Of a DNA stretch of 64,000 nucleotides, positions 1 through 14,032 are shown in pieces. Numbering within the stretch: position 1 is the first letter of the stretch; every line of letters begins with the position of its first letter. Both the position numbers and the translations under genes were made by a program. The DNA comes from Uranotaenia lowii (lineage: Eukaryota > Arthropoda > Insecta > Diptera > Culicidae): positions 312,333,304-312,397,303 of the forward strand of contig NC_073693.1 in the NCBI RefSeq assembly GCF_029784155.1. Reading direction: 5' to 3'. Below the pieces are notes generated by a model that worked only from the letters and a program-made list of their open reading frames with translations, did no database searches and was not told the origin of the DNA.

Positions 1-735
1 GTTATGTTTCACAACAGCCATTTTTTCTGGAAGTTCAATAACACGATTTTCAATTGAATACACAATTTTTGCTTATCAGCGCTATAAAACGCGTCTGATA
101 TCCGTGGGATGCATTTTAAGGTTTTCAGTTGTTGGCCTTTTCTAGGCGATCACAACAAAGTCTAGCTATAGACTTGGAACAAAATAACTGTCTTCCGACG
201 CTGGATTTCGATATTGGCCTCGGATCGGCATGTTAGGCATGAAGAGATCCTCGGGATATTGCGTTGGGCCTAAAAAAGAGTGAATCCCAAGGTAGCGGGT
301 TTGAAAAAATAGGCATAATAGTACTTACCCTCCGATCTGTTTCAAAAATTTCTTTCCACCCTCTGTGTTCTTTATTTCTTCAGAATAAATTTTCTGGAAC
401 CAACAAATATGAAAAACAGTTAGTATCACTGGATTTGCTTAAAAATAAGAAACAAATTGATGTATCTTACCAGTAGATCGGTTGCCTCTGAGCCTCAGAA
501 ACCCTTCCGGAGTTTTTAATATGAAAACTATTTTGTTGACAGTTATGAGCTGCTTCGATGTGATTACATCGACGATGTGGTATTACATAAACAGACATGT
601 TCAAAATTGTGTACATCGATTGGATGTAATAAACGGACAGTTGAGTAATATCACAATAAAAAATCATAATATTACATATTGTGGCTAACATCCGCTCAAA
701 TTACATCGGCCATCGTTACATTATTTTTTGCTGTG
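1..735. mobile_element. Right part of a TIR element (MITE-like), copy 1
   Basis: This is the counterpart of 38620-39354. The right terminus, TTTTTTGCTGTG at about 724-735, is the inverted partner of CACTGCAAAAAA at 38137 beside copy 2. Here the left terminus lies outside the window. Small open frames inside are short, overlap on both strands and match no family I know, so I do not call a gene. Confidence 0.45.
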
Positions 736-3700
736 CACCCCTCGTGCAGTTTCAACTCCAAGTGAAAGAAAAATGTTTTCAAATTGGTTGAATTATTGAA
801 ATCTTCAATTTTTATTCAAGCTTAGAAGCTTAGAAAAAGATTTTCAACCAGATTTTATACTTACTTAGTTACTTACTTACTTTATGGTCCCACATTGAGT
901 AAGTTAGTGAAGTGATTAAGTTATCAGATCTTCTGATCATGGCTACGATACAACGCTTTAAAAAAAATATATTAACCAATTTCAAGAAATTTTTTTCGAT
1001 GCGATTAAAACATTTCATGACTTCATTCAAGTAAGTCATTGATTGGAATTAATGATTTTAACTTATTTAAAAACTTTGCTGAAAGCTGCAAAACCATTTG
1101 ATTCATGATTGAAACAATAATATAGATTCAATTTATTTTAAAGTTTCGTCGAAACTTCGGTTTTTTTTTAGTAGATTTGAGAAAAATTAGCGATAAGAAA
1201 TTTAAAAGCTTTTTTTCTTAGCAGTCAAAGTTACTCACGGTCTCGGAAACGTTAAAACCGTTTATTTAAAAATATTTGTCATGTTCTTCAGTAGTGCAGG
1301 AAAAGAGCACAAATTTATTAATCAATATTTTTCCATTTTTCAAAATTCATGTTGAAAACAAGTGCTGATGGGAAAAACAAAAAAAATATTCGAAATCAGC
1401 GCATCAAAAAAAGTCAAAATTTGCGCTTATATTCTTTGCACCTCGGGAAAATATGAATTTCTTTGCTTTGTGTTTAGTGAAACTTTTTTTATTCTTCGGA
1501 TAAAAATTGCTTTGCTATTAATATATTCATGTTTCCATAGTTTTAATTAAAATATTCAGTTACAAAGTTTGCCGTTCTTAAAAAAATATCAAATTTGAAA
1601 AATATAATTTAGTAGGGAAGAAGGGGGATATTTAATTCCATGTGATATTTGATCTCATTTTCTTTCATCATATCCTTTTGGAAAAATTTGGCACATTACC
1701 TTTTTTGCATTTTCAGACAGCGAGTAATGGGATTTAAAATAAATATGTTCCAAAAGTTAGAATAATACATGAAGCCGTAGATGGACTAGATACATTTTCA
1801 TGGGACGAAAGAATTGTAATATTTTTTAAGTTGAAGGAGACTTGATACTTTATAAAAGGAAACATGATCCTTATTCGGGGTGTCCTGAGCCTTGGCATAA
1901 ATAAAGCAAAATCAAAAGATAAAATTTCCATTTCATCCTTTCCATTTTTGATCATATAAATTCTCATTTCATATTTTATAAGTGTCAGAAAAACATAATT
2001 TTTAAAGTTCGTTCACTACTCTATAGTCATTGAGGCGCAATTTTATAAACTTTCTTTTCAGACGGAGTCCACTGAAAACGCATCACATCTTTCTGACAAT
2101 CTTCTGAAAATACATGACAAGCGCTTGTCAATAGCTACAGACAAGAGAAGCTCAAATAAAATCATGAGAAAACTGGAAATGGATCTATTTTTCATTAACC
2201 ATCTATTTGATATCCTCAGGAATCAATGGATCAAATGTTTTTCGATCTAAGAACTTTTTTTTTGCAGTTAAGCTAGGAGTAACCACCATTCTGAATTGAT
2301 TTTTTGAGGAAAAAAATCATTAGTTAGGTAGCAGAGATAAAATATAAACCCCGTCTTAAGGCGTCTTAAGGCGTTTATAAGTTTTCGAACAACATTGTTT
2401 GTAATCATGAAATTAAGCTCCTATAGATTTTCAAGCGAAAAAAATATTAGATTCTAGAGAGTTAAGACAAAAAACACGCTTTTAAGTCCCAATTATTGGA
2501 TTAATCTCGCATGAGCCTTCATTACGTCGTATGAATTATCTGAAGAATTCACAAAATACTGCTGCAAAAGTTATCAAATCATCTATGAAATTTGTATTTT
2601 ACATATAGAATAAATTGCCCAGACTATAAACATTCTAAATGGAAAAAAGTTGCGACCAGTTTATATAAGTTTTTTCATTATTTTTTTCGCAATAGAACTG
2701 TCTTTTTAATTTTTTTTAAAACGACGCTCACGCGAAAAAAAATTATAATTTCATGCTATGCTATGCATGATCAAAATCTTTTCAGAGGAAAAATAAATCT
2801 TTTCGGACTCAAGGGTTCAATTAAACCTTGACCATACATATTGGAAAACTCAATTATATAAATTAAGAGTTTACTATTTGAAAAGACATTATTCTAGAAT
2901 GTGAGGAATTTTGGTTACGAGATAGAGTAATGCAATCAAGTCACTCCAGGGATAAAGTACCATCATTCTCCCCTAACGTTTTAAATTTTCAATTATCAAT
3001 CTGATTTCAAAATAATTTACCTCTATATGCTTTTTATGGAGTTTCAAAAAAGATAAATACAGTAAAGAATGTTGAGCTCAACCTTTCTTTTAATATTCCA
3101 AATTTGAATCAGAAATCAAAATTCGATATTTCGAGATACAATAGATAATTTTGATTAATTAAATAAAAATAAAAGATCACCTAAAAATTTATTAAAATTA
3201 TTAGTACTTTCTAAGGAATCTCAATCTATGTCATGTCATGTCATATGTCATTAAAAACTATATACTGATATTTAATATTTTCAAGCAAGCAATTTCGGCC
3301 TTTATTTTATATAGTGTTCCTCGATCTTCTAAATGTTCAAATCCTCATTCAAAAGGGTTTTGATTAATTACACAAAGCCACAATTCACATTTTTCTGAGG
3401 TGAGAAAAAAATAGCCAGTTTTGATTGATTTTGATGCCCTGAACATTTGGAAATCGGTCGAAACTATTTAAGATAAATCTGCAGTTTGCTGACATGACTT
3501 TAAGATATTACAAAAAAAAAAATCAAATAAAATAATGTTTTAATCGACTTTCGACTTATTTTGATTTATGCGACAAAAACATATAGAATTTCTATATTTT
3601 TTTTCTTTTCCCAATACTGTTTAATAACAGATTTTTAATGAATTTAAAAAAAAAGTTATAACTTTATTGAATTTTGACATTTTTAAGAGCAAAAATCAAT

Positions 3701-6700
3701 TCGCTTTTCAGAATATAGCCAATATATTAAATGAAATAAAACCTTTTTATTATTATCTTCAACAATGTCAGAAATATTTCATCCCAATTGTTTTAACTGT
3801 GGAATTTAAATTCTTCAGATAAATTATAGTCAAAATCAACATCAAAATTATATTCTTCAATTGAATAAAGCATGTTTAACAAATTCAAAATTTTTCATTT
3901 CTATAGATAAGTGAGTAAGTCGGTTATCAATGATTGATTTTACTCAAAACAGATTTATTTTTAAAAATATGGTCTTCATATCATAAAAAGAAGAGGCGTT
4001 GGACAAAATCTGTAAAAATGTTTGAGTTCAGGACGAAAAATCTACCATAGGCATTTAAATGCTGTTTTTTGAGTTGTTAATTAAATTTCATGAAAAAGTC
4101 AAAAAAGTAGGACATTAAAAAAAACTTTTTCTTAAATGTTAAATCTTATAATTTTCATCTTAATGTTATGTTACAGTTTTTGAAAAGTTCAATCATCTTT
4201 CGTTATTTAAAAAGAATAGATAGTGGGAAGAATGGAAAAGATATTCAAAATGAATGAAAAGAAGTTTATTAAAAGCATTTTCATCGTATGCCATTTGATT
4301 GTTCCTCAAGGGACTAACTTTCATTTTCACCTTCTTGATATGTTCTTTCAAAAAGAAAATAACTTTAACCAATCAGGCAGATAAATTTTATTAACATTTA
4401 ATATTCATTTCAAAATAAATTTAACAATTTTTATAGTATTTTTGAATTAAAAAAAATTACTTAGAGTACAAAATCAAAGGTAAATTTATGAAAAATACCT
4501 TATTTTTTATGATTTTGGCTAAAAGATTAAGTCAAACTCATGAAAAAATTTAAAAAAAATTATTCAAACTCATGAAAAATGAAATTTTTTTATGAGTTTG
4601 CCTATGTTTTTCTACTCTTAGCTTGATTGTTCTGAAAACATAATCTAGGCGAAATTTTAATTGAAAAAAACCTAGTTTCTTGCTTTTGTTCTTTCCAGAA
4701 CTCAATATTTCAGAGGTCGACGATAAAATATTCAAAGCTAGAAATTTTAAACTTTAACTGCACTGGATAATTTATAAGCGTTTCAATAATTATTAAAATT
4801 ATTTTCATTCCTGGTTCATGGATCATGGTTTTTTAATAAATCCTTAAAGATTTCAAAAAATGATTCGAAAAAGCTAATTTTAAGATTAATTTAATTTAAA
4901 TGTAATGTTTGCGAAATAGATATTTGCATTTTGCTTTGAATATTGACACCAAAACATGGAATTCCTTTATATTTATTTATATCAGTTTCGAGATTGATGA
5001 ATCAAAAAATGACCCATTTCTTAACCTGTACTTTGTCAGTGATGATAAGTTGAACATGTAATATTTTAAATATTTAAGTTTTATTTGTAAACTTCAATCA
5101 GTCACGACCATTTGTAGCCTTTAATTTTGATAACTGGTGGAATTGGAATAAAATAACGAGTTTTATCTCTGACTCCCAGGTACTCGTGAATTTTTTTTTT
5201 CTTTTCATCAAATTTAATTCAATCATCATCTATGTGTATTGAATAAATTCTGTAAAGTTCATAAGGAATTGTTATCCCATATTCCATTATTCACTTTTCA
5301 AATCAGGATCGAATATTATTTCAAATTCAAAATTATACAGAGGAATTTTAAATCATCTCTTCAATTGAAAATAAAGAAACGAAGTGATTTTTAAAATGAT
5401 AACTAATTAACAACTAAAATCATTTTGCTCGATAAAATATTCATGGTTAATTTCCGACCTGATATGAACTTTTTTTTAGAATTTAAATTTAATTCCTTTT
5501 CAAATCTAATGATATGCTTATGTTATCTTTTTCTATGCACTGATTCTGGATCAATTCGAAATTTTTATTCGCATTCATTTTCTGATGCTTCAAAAGATTA
5601 ACTTAAAATTTCTTGTTAAGAATAAGGATAATCTTTTTTAAAAGAGATATTTTTAACTTACCAAAACTAACATTGGTTTGATACTATGATTTATTTCGAT
5701 TTGTATTAGTATAGCTTATTATTTTTTTCGAATTTGTGTCAAGGTCATTAGAAAGAAAATGGTCAAGGAATCAATTTCCTTATTTATTGTGCAATTTTGG
5801 TAATATTATTATTTCAAGCTAAACTGAATTTCGAAACCCCAATTCCCCCCTTCCTCCCATGTACGGATCCTTCACACGGGCCTGATGGAGTATGTTTATC
5901 GAGGAAGAATTCAAATTATAATTTAAAATAATACAAACCAAAATAACTCATTTTATCAATCTAGTTAACGAAATTTTAACGTTTGTCTGGTTGAATATTT
6001 ATAAAGTTACAGATTTAATTTTGGAATCATTGTTCAATGATTGAAAATAATTTCTGGTAAAACGAAGGTATTGCATTCAAAATTTATGTTTTGAAATTTG
6101 GATGTTTTAATGGGAAGTATGGAATCTTAATGAACCTCGTGAACCTTAGTGAATTTCGAGAATATGATAAAAATCATGAATTAACAAGTTGTGCTCTTAA
6201 ATGAGATACCTCGTAGATCGCTTTTCGTGGGTATACTTCTTTAAAACAATGAATCCGAAGTTGTAAATTTAAGCACAAAACTATTTTCTACAAAATCAAA
6301 CAATACAAATTGAATAACTTCAAAAACATACTGGATTATTCGATTCTGATTTCAGAGAGAACCGCTTTAAGAATTCAAATTCTAGTAATTTCAGAAGGTT
6401 TAGGAATTGTTTTTGCTTAAGAATACTGGAGCTTTGGTTAAAAAAAAAACAAAGACAAATTTGAATTTTTTTTTTTCAAATGTAAGATTTTCAAACTTAT
6501 TCCATCGGGGTTAAACATATAAAAATGAAACGTCTTGAACATTTTTTTTTCAGAAGCTAAGGCTACTCGTGGTCGTCGTGAAAGTTGATTTTAAATTTGA
6601 GGTCACCAAAGTCAACATTTAAGATTCATATATTTTAGTATAGCTAAAAACATTCTTAATTTTTTCATTTTGGTCGGTGAATTGGTGAATTGGTGATTTT

Positions 6701-9236
6701 TTTTAAATAAATCTCTGGGTTTGATAATAATGTATAGAAAGTGAATAAAAAGTATTGCGTTTTCGGGTTCAGCACCCTTAATTTGGTAGTTAGCTTTTAA
6801 ATTGGGGAACACGATTTAAGTCAATTTGTAGAACTGTTTAGTTTGAATGACTTCCAGTTCATTTTAATATCGTAGGAGAGACGGCTTAGGCAAATTGTTA
6901 CGAGTTTAGCTATGAAAAGTGTATTTTGAATGCAGTTGCATCAAATATAGTTTCCAATATCTATCTGATAGCAGAAATACAATTATCGAGGAGCAAATGA
7001 CTTGTTGAATCTACTTTTATTCTAATAAATTCTTTTGTAAAAAATACATTCTTAAGACAGCTGAGTAAACCTAAAAGTTTTCAATGAACTGGAAATCGAT
7101 AGCTGACAAATTTGAACAAACCTACTTTTCCCAGGAAGTAAAACTAAGTACGGCTTCGTGCAGATAAGCGGCTAGTCGTTAATGTGTTTAATTATGCTTC
7201 TTTACGTAAGCTGCAAAGCCCAATCGAGTTGTTGAAGCTAAGCTGAAATTATCTTAACGATTGGGTTTGCGTTTTGGGTGATTTGGTTTGAAACTGGCAG
7301 GAAGAAGCAGCAAAAACCTTCCTCAAATACACAACTAGGCAGCCAGCATGTCGTGCATAGGGCTACAAAGTTCCGGAAAAGCTATCATGATGAACACTTG
7401 TTCGTGTCCGGCATCATTCATGCAACCGTTGTTCGGAAACAAGCTGAAAATTGTTTCAATTTCACGGGAGCTACGAGATTGCTTTAGATTTATCGGGAAA
7501 CAAATATTGAATGTGGAGGTCCCGGGAACAACACGCAAAGCTAAAGCTGAATGAGTCCTTGTTGAGTGCGTTGATTGAGTCTTTCGATGGTTTTAAAGAA
7601 TAAAAAAACAGGGATTGACTTCATAATTTCATTTGCGCTACTTCCATAATTTTGAATTTCTCTTTCTATTTTTTTACGTTTTCATTTGTTGATGTCTTTT
7701 TTTTTGCAACCGTCATTAACGAAAAGTCTAGCTTTCTTTAGGTTCTTTTTACTAATAAATTTCAGTTGCCTTGATTGCAGTCATTTACACTAGATTCCAT
7801 CGGGAATTTTGAGCAACACCTAGAAAAATCAGCCCAATGGCCTCCAAAAACGCAGGTGTTTGAGTTTAGTTTGAACCTCATCGCCATTTGCATGCCCAAA
7901 AGGACCGGTGCTCGCGCGTTAATGTTCAAATCCATCAAATAAATGAATAGAATTCAATCATGTTTTCACACACACAAAAGCACACACGCACCACACAGAA
8001 AAAAGCCAGCCATGTTGGTTTTTTTTCCACCTAGGCCCTTACTCCAAAACAAAAAAAAAGGAAAACAATGGCACCGAAACCCATCACAGACGGACGGCTA
8101 TTTTTTCGCTGTCGTCGCTCGAAAAGGCGAATGCTAATTTATGGTAAATGCTCATTTTCCTGGTTGGGCCATATTAATCCAACCAGGCAATTACGAAGGG
8201 CAGTTTGGGCTAGGGGAAAAAAAGTAGTCAGGCTGTGAAGGAAGGTTTCTCCCACTCGCGATTGGTGGGCGCAGACAAAGTGGCAAAGCCTTGATGTTAT
8301 TACATTCTGTGGGGACTTTTTCACTGAAAATATTTATTTTTGGAGTTGACACCGTCTCCCTACTAGAGTGAACTGTTCAGGGTTGTGGGAAGGGTTAATC
8401 TTAAAAAAGTGTTTAGCTGCTCCAAACTTTTATTTTTTTTTTCCAGCACAGTTTATAGCACTTTTGCCTTTTTATGACTTTTGATAAATTTTAAAGGATC
8501 ACCTATGAAGTCAAAAAAAAAATCAGCATTTTCTCTGGATGTAATTTAACCTGGTAAGAACCCTGATTATAACTAAATTTGTAAGAATTGGATGCCATTT
8601 TCTAAAATGTGTAACATCGAAGAAAAATAATCACAGTTTATTCATATTTCAAATCAAAATGAGCTGATCCCATTCAAACTTCGTTTCGCACGAAATTTTA
8701 AAAATGTGATAAAATGAAATGGTGTTTTTAAACACAACAAAGGGTTTATCAGATCAGTTCAGTAAGAGTATTCTTATTTAAAAATATTGGAGAACCTTCC
8801 TCTTAACCAAAACCAGTTCTTTGCCTGTTCATGAGAATGACGCTTTTTCGTTGCATGATAATCCGAAATGGGTTAACCGCTGATTTATGATTTTAATTTA
8901 ATGATTAATGGTATTTCAGTGAAGAATACAGTAGTATGAAGTATCCGAAATTGAATATCCAAAATTCCAAATAAATAACTGTGCACAAATTTATCCCTTC
9001 CTCGATGCTGTGAATAAATTTTTAACTCAAGATTTCATAGTACGGATCGGTTCGTCTTGCCTGAAAAAAAACCCCGTTTGCAAATTTTTTGTCCATATAA
9101 TTGCCGTCTCTTAAAACCCTAATAGGAAATTTTCAATCCCAATCCTATGCATAATTACGTCAATATCTAATTACTATTTAAACAGTTAATAAAGACGACG
9201 CATTTCACAGACCATTTATTTATCTCAAATTTGATT
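736..9236. other. AT-rich non-coding DNA, no gene seen (copy 1)
   Basis: About 8.5 kb of AT-rich sequence with many homopolymers and only very short open frames. Nothing resembles a known protein, RNA gene or intact element. A less AT-rich stretch at about 7140-8340 has small open frames on both strands, but their preservation in copy 2 only reflects the duplication. It could be intronic or intergenic. Confidence 0.7.
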
Positions 9237-10998
9237 CCTGAAATCGATTGCCCGTTCCTTGAATTTTCTGTGCGGCAATTTTCATATAGGGGAAAGGTTT
9301 CCTAAATGGGCCTATCGGGTTAAATGACCCTACGGCTGTTTGATGAAATGGCTGACTAGACAGCTTATCTGACCAATGCATTTTGAGGGTGATACGCTTA
9401 GAACATAAGGCAAGAAAGAATTTTATGAATTTACAAACTCAAAAAAATTTAAAAAATCGTACAAGGTTTTGAAACATTTTGATGTAATATTTTGACTTTT
9501 AAAAATTATACGTAAAGAAGCTTAAATCAAAAACTAGGATGGTTTTTGTTTCTTACTCAAATGAACTTAAGAAATCAAACATATTTCAGCTTTTGTGGGA
9601 GTTTTAGAATGATTATATAGTGGAATAATAGAGTGTTTTTGTATGCCCCCATCATGTTTTTAAAATGCCTCCATCCTAAAATAACAGGTTAAATAGAATA
9701 AATAAATGATTTTCATCATTGAAATTTCAAATCTGAGCTCTGAATAACATCTGAAGAGAGAATTGACGATTTAAAAACAGATTTGATAAAGTTTTTCTCA
9801 TAGATGAACTGCCTCCATAGTATGGCAACCCTAACTTTTGTTTTATTCCATAGAATTATAATGTACATAGATTTTTATGAAACTTCAGCTTTGTCGTACG
9901 GGAATTATTACTTTCTAGCAGTTTCAATGAAATTATACGGAAATATTGCCCAAAAAACAGAAATTTTGTCAAAACATAAATAGGCGCATTTAGCCCGCAC
10001 GGTTTGAGGTTCGGCATTTTAGACAACACTTATAATAAAATCGTTTTCTTGGAAACAGAAGAAAATTTTAACATAAAAATTACTCCATTGTATAGAAAAC
10101 AGATGCTTGCACACGTGTATATGGTTTTTGTACACATATTCGATGTGATATTTGATTAAATCAGTGTTCTGCTTAATAGGCGCATATAGCCCGCTCCTCC
10201 CCTACATAAATCTTATGAATAATAACGTCAAATCGCAAAAAGAGTGATAAACTAATATGAACGACCTCTTCGGCCGACCCCTGCTTCAAAAATTAATTAT
10301 TGGAATCAATTGCTAGTCCTTTAAAACTCCCTTGTGCCATTTTTCTTCTTAATCGTCTGTATATCGCAAAAAGAATGAACAGCCAAAATGGACGACCCCT
10401 TTTGCCGACCCCTGAAAAAAAAAAAATTAATATCTCAAATCATTTGCCCGTCATTCAAAACACTCATATGCATATTTTCTTCACAATTCGATGTATAATG
10501 ATGCCAATGTCGCTAAAACAGTATTTGTCTTGTTTGGACGAAAAACAAACAAACAAACAAGTAAACAAGCAACAGACAGACAGACAGAATGCTGAAAAAT
10601 GTCTTCAGATTTTCGGATGACTCCTTTGGAAGGGGTCGCCCAAACAAAACAAATGTTGTTTTAGCGATATTGGCGTCTGTAAACATCGGAATGTGATAAA
10701 AATTTCCACATGAATGTTTTTAAGGACGGGCAATTGATTTAAGTTATTGTTTTTTTTTCTCAGGAGTCGGCAAAGGGGTCATCCATATTATTACATTGGG
10801 ATGAGAAGAAACTCTGCACACGGAAGTTTTCAGGGATAGGCAATCGACATCAGGGACGGAAAATTGATTGAGGTGTTGTCAAAAAGGGTCGTCGATATGT
10901 TTTTTTCACTATTTTTTGAGATATAGTCATGATTATGCATGAGACTGAGATAAAATTTTGTACACGGCAGTTTTTAAGATCGAGCAATTGATTTCAGG
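9237..10998. repeat. Palindromic array of about 140-bp units (copy 1)
   Basis: The left edge CCTGAAATCGATTGCCCG (9237) is the inverted partner of the right edge, which reads CCTGAAATCAATTGCTCG on the minus strand (10998). The left arm holds about three degenerate direct units, each with an ATTGCCCGTC-like block and a 'GGACGACCCC...CCGACCCCTG' block (near 9240, 10300, 10435). The right arm holds the same units inverted (10630-10998). The centre carries AAAC and AGAC microsatellite runs (10545-10590). A MITE (9289-10202) is inserted in the first unit. This looks like a foldback-type or inverted-duplicated non-autonomous element. Confidence 0.6.
9289..10202. mobile_element. 914-bp MITE with TA target duplication, absent from copy 2
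   Basis: TA at 9287-9288 and TA at 10203-10204 flank the insert. Copy 2 shows the empty site with a single TA at 47908-47909. Both termini start GGGGA and share TATATG/TAAATG and GCCTAT blocks over about 28 bp in inverted orientation. A subterminal block, TAGGCGCATTTAGCCCGC at about 9980, repeats the right-end block in direct orientation. There is no coding capacity. The TA duplication fits a Tc1/mariner-type or other TA-targeting mobiliser; the superfamily cannot be decided here. Confidence 0.88.
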
Positions 10999-11167
10999 TA
11001 ACCAATTTTTAATCGGTGATTGTTAGAAGTGAAATTTTGTAAAATTTTGAGCAAGAAGGTTGGTAAAAGGGATCGTACAGATTTTTTATTCAATGTTTTG
11101 GCAGCAATGATGATGATGATTTCATGGTTTATTTATTCATAAGTCAACTTCACTGGTCAAGCCGCTT

Positions 11168-11195
11168 CACTATGGGGAAAGAAATGGCCAAAAAT
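11168..11195 (+). promoter_or_regulatory. Left Transib end, 12-RSS-like signal
   Basis: Heptamer CACTATG (11168-11174), 12-bp spacer (11175-11186), nonamer GCCAAAAAT (11187-11195). Shifted one base, the nonamer is CCAAAAATC, which matches 7 of 9 positions of the vertebrate RSS nonamer ACAAAAACC, with a 13-bp spacer. It is the likely transposase binding and nicking site. Confidence 0.65.
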
Positions 11196-11992
11196 CGAAA
11201 AATTTACTTGCTTTGAATAACTTGTCTTGTATACTATTTGATAGCGAGAGAATTCAAACCTAGATTCCCAAAATTTCAGCCATCTGTGATGAAAACTCAT
11301 TGCGCTACAGACATCAGACTTAGCAAAGTTGTGAAAATTGTAGAAAAAATGCATTTTAAACAAATGCAATTTTCTCAGCGAATAATGGTCCAGTTTTTGA
11401 ATGTAAAATACTTTTGGAAAGGTTATTGTCTGAACTACATAATGGGCTTGATTTAAAGGTTGCACAGTTAATTTATATTAGCAAAAAATGGGTTATTATT
11501 GAAAAAATGTATTTTTTGGCCTAAGTTGGTCTATATCTAACGAGCAGGGCCGAGCAGTCTCAAAAGACCACCATCACAGTTAAGTTTGGAATCTATACTA
11601 TCTGCGGAGCGTGAGTCCAGTTGCAGATAGCTGCGAATGAGCATTTGGCACAAACTCGAAAAAATGTTTTTTTTTTGTTTTTTTTTTTTTTTGTCAGTTA
11701 TGATTATCGATTATTCAAGCATAAATCAAATAAATCGAAACTACTAACTGTTACTACTGCTATTGTAATAAAACTACTAAAAGGAAATGTGCCAATTTAC
11801 ATTTTCTACCAACTAAACTCAGGTATATTTATTTTCCTAAAAACTATTATAAATGTTATATACGTGCATTTAAAAGACGAGGACAATATTTTCAAATCAT
11901 TAGTTTGCTATCAGCTTTAACGCTAACACCGTGTTTATTGTGCAGTAGATATTCAGTCGAAAAAAAATCTGAAAAGAATTGTTTGTGATAAA

Positions 11993-14032
11993 ATGGAACA
12001 TAGGAGCATAGTGTTACTATTTGATCCAAAATTAACTTAAATAGTCAATGCAACAAAAGCATTTGAATTTATCAAGGCAAAATATAATATTGATCTTGCC
12101 AAAAAAGAACAAGTATTCGAAAAGTTGAAGTACGTAGCACAACATTTTTACAATGCTTGGCAAAAGGTGCATCGCAAACAAGAGTGCTTTAAAAAATACA
12201 ATAAGGATTGGCTCGACGGTCATTTGGAACTTACAGAGTACATCGCAGAAACACCTTCAACGTCAACTGGCCGCGGACGACCACAAAAACAATTTGATGA
12301 CCTTAGTGATATAAGTAAGCGAAGAAAAACCGTTGAAACGTTTGGCGGTAATGTTGACTCTATAGAAAAGGCTCTTTTAGCAACAAGAAAAATTGCATAT
12401 AGCAATGGCGATTCAAATATGGTGAATTTGATTGGCCATATCCTCAAAAATCGTGAAAGTGCATCCAAAATGTTTACGACTATCAAAGATTCACATGGAA
12501 TGATGTCACCTGAAGAAGCAGTCGAATATTTTTTAGACTGCGATTTTACTAAATATGCATATGAGTAAACAGTGAAAAAGAACCCATCAAGGTTTCCAAG
12601 CTACCATGTAATCAAGGGCATGAATAAAGTTTGCTCACCTGTAGCCGAATGAATCGAAGAATCATCATCCAAATTTTCAGGTCAAATTACAGGCACTCAT
12701 GAATCATACAGCAGAATGAATCATTCAGATCATCGATGCGGAAATCGTCCAACAAATGAATACCAACGATGACACATAACTAGTGCTTTTAAGCAGCTGG
12801 GGTATGGATGGCTCTTCAGGCTATTCACAATACCACCAAGCGCTATCAACGCCAAATCAAAAGGATGACAGTGACGTCTTTTCAGTGACAACAACTCCTA
12901 TACAACTTTATTATCGCAACAACAAGAAAAACATTTTGTGGCATAATTTAACACCCCAAAGCATTCGGTTCTGTAGGCCAATTATGCTAGAGATTATTAA
13001 AGAATCTAAAGAGATGGTTCTTAACACCACGCGATATATTGAAAATCAAATGAGCGAGCTAGTTCCAGTAAAAATCCAATTATTGAATGGCGAATTTGTT
13101 TTGGTTGATTGACGGCAAAGTTCTAAATTATGTAACCGATACTTCCTCCATGTCCAACTGTCCAATTTTTTTACTTTACAGATACTTGAAACTGGATACG
13201 AATCAAACGAAGATGCTCTTCATTATGGCATATCTCCAGTGCACGCTTGGATGCGATTTTTTTTAGTGTTTATTACATATTTCCTACAGGATGGAAATAA
13301 AAAAGTGGAAGATCACAAAGGATTTAAAGCCCAAATACCTTGATCGAAAAAAAACTCGTAACTGAAAAACTGTACAAAGCTTTCGGAGTACGAGTTGATC
13401 AACCCAGGTCAAGCGGAGCAGGAACCAGCACAACAGAAAACGTGTGTCGAAAAGCATTTTCAAATCCTGAATTACTTTCCAAAGTTATGAACACCTACGA
13501 AGAACTCATTGTTAGATTTCGTAATATTTTAATAGTAATCAATTGCCAAGATCCGATCAATCCTAAAAAAAATTGATGACTATTGTAAAGAACCATATCG
13601 ACGGTATCTTAATTTGTATAATTGGTATAAAATTCCAGCAACAGTGCATAAAGTACTCGCTCACGCTGGAAGCATAATCCGGCTACTCTTGGCATGTTAG
13701 CTGAAGAAGCAGCAGAGTGCCAAAATAAACTACTAAAAAAATGTCCTACCCGTCATGCTAGGAAAAGGTCACGAGTTGATAATCTACATGACGTCTTTAT
13801 TCGAGTTATGAACTCATCTGATCCTTTTATAAGTTCAATAAATCTAGAGATTAGAATGCGAAAGAATGTATCATTTGAATATCCAGATGTTGTAAAATCA
13901 CTTTTAGTATTCGAAGATATCGACAGTTCTGAAAATTTAAACACTCAAAGCAATGCACTAGGTGAATTAATGGATGATGTTGAACAATTGGATGATGATT
14001 TTGATCTTGATGAAGATGTAGAAAATGAATAG
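11993..14032 (+). pseudogene. Broken Transib / RAG1-like transposase (copy 1)
   Basis: This would encode the DDE-family recombinase that cuts at the element ends. Segments in order: N-terminal part from ATG 11993, with an in-frame stop at 12038; a 'GRGRPQKQFDDLSDISKRRKT' motif near 12270-12330; a segment with 'WGMDGSSGYSQY' (12798-12833), whose Asp at 12807-12809 fits the first catalytic Asp; 'ILWHNLTPQSIRFCRP'; 'LHYGISPVHAWMRFF' (about 13218-13262); 'ATVHKVLAH' (about 13638-13664), matching the zinc-binding histidines of RAG1; and 'LAEEAAECQNK', with Glu at 13715-13717 at the third catalytic position. An acidic tail ends at 14032. Stops at 12038, 12566 and 13110 plus frame changes show it is dead. 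The second catalytic acid cannot be assigned. Confidence 0.8.

Noticed and set aside
7278..7554. Small open frames identical to ones at 45898-46174
   Set aside because: Identity comes from the duplication itself, and frames on both strands are equally kept, so it is not evidence of coding.
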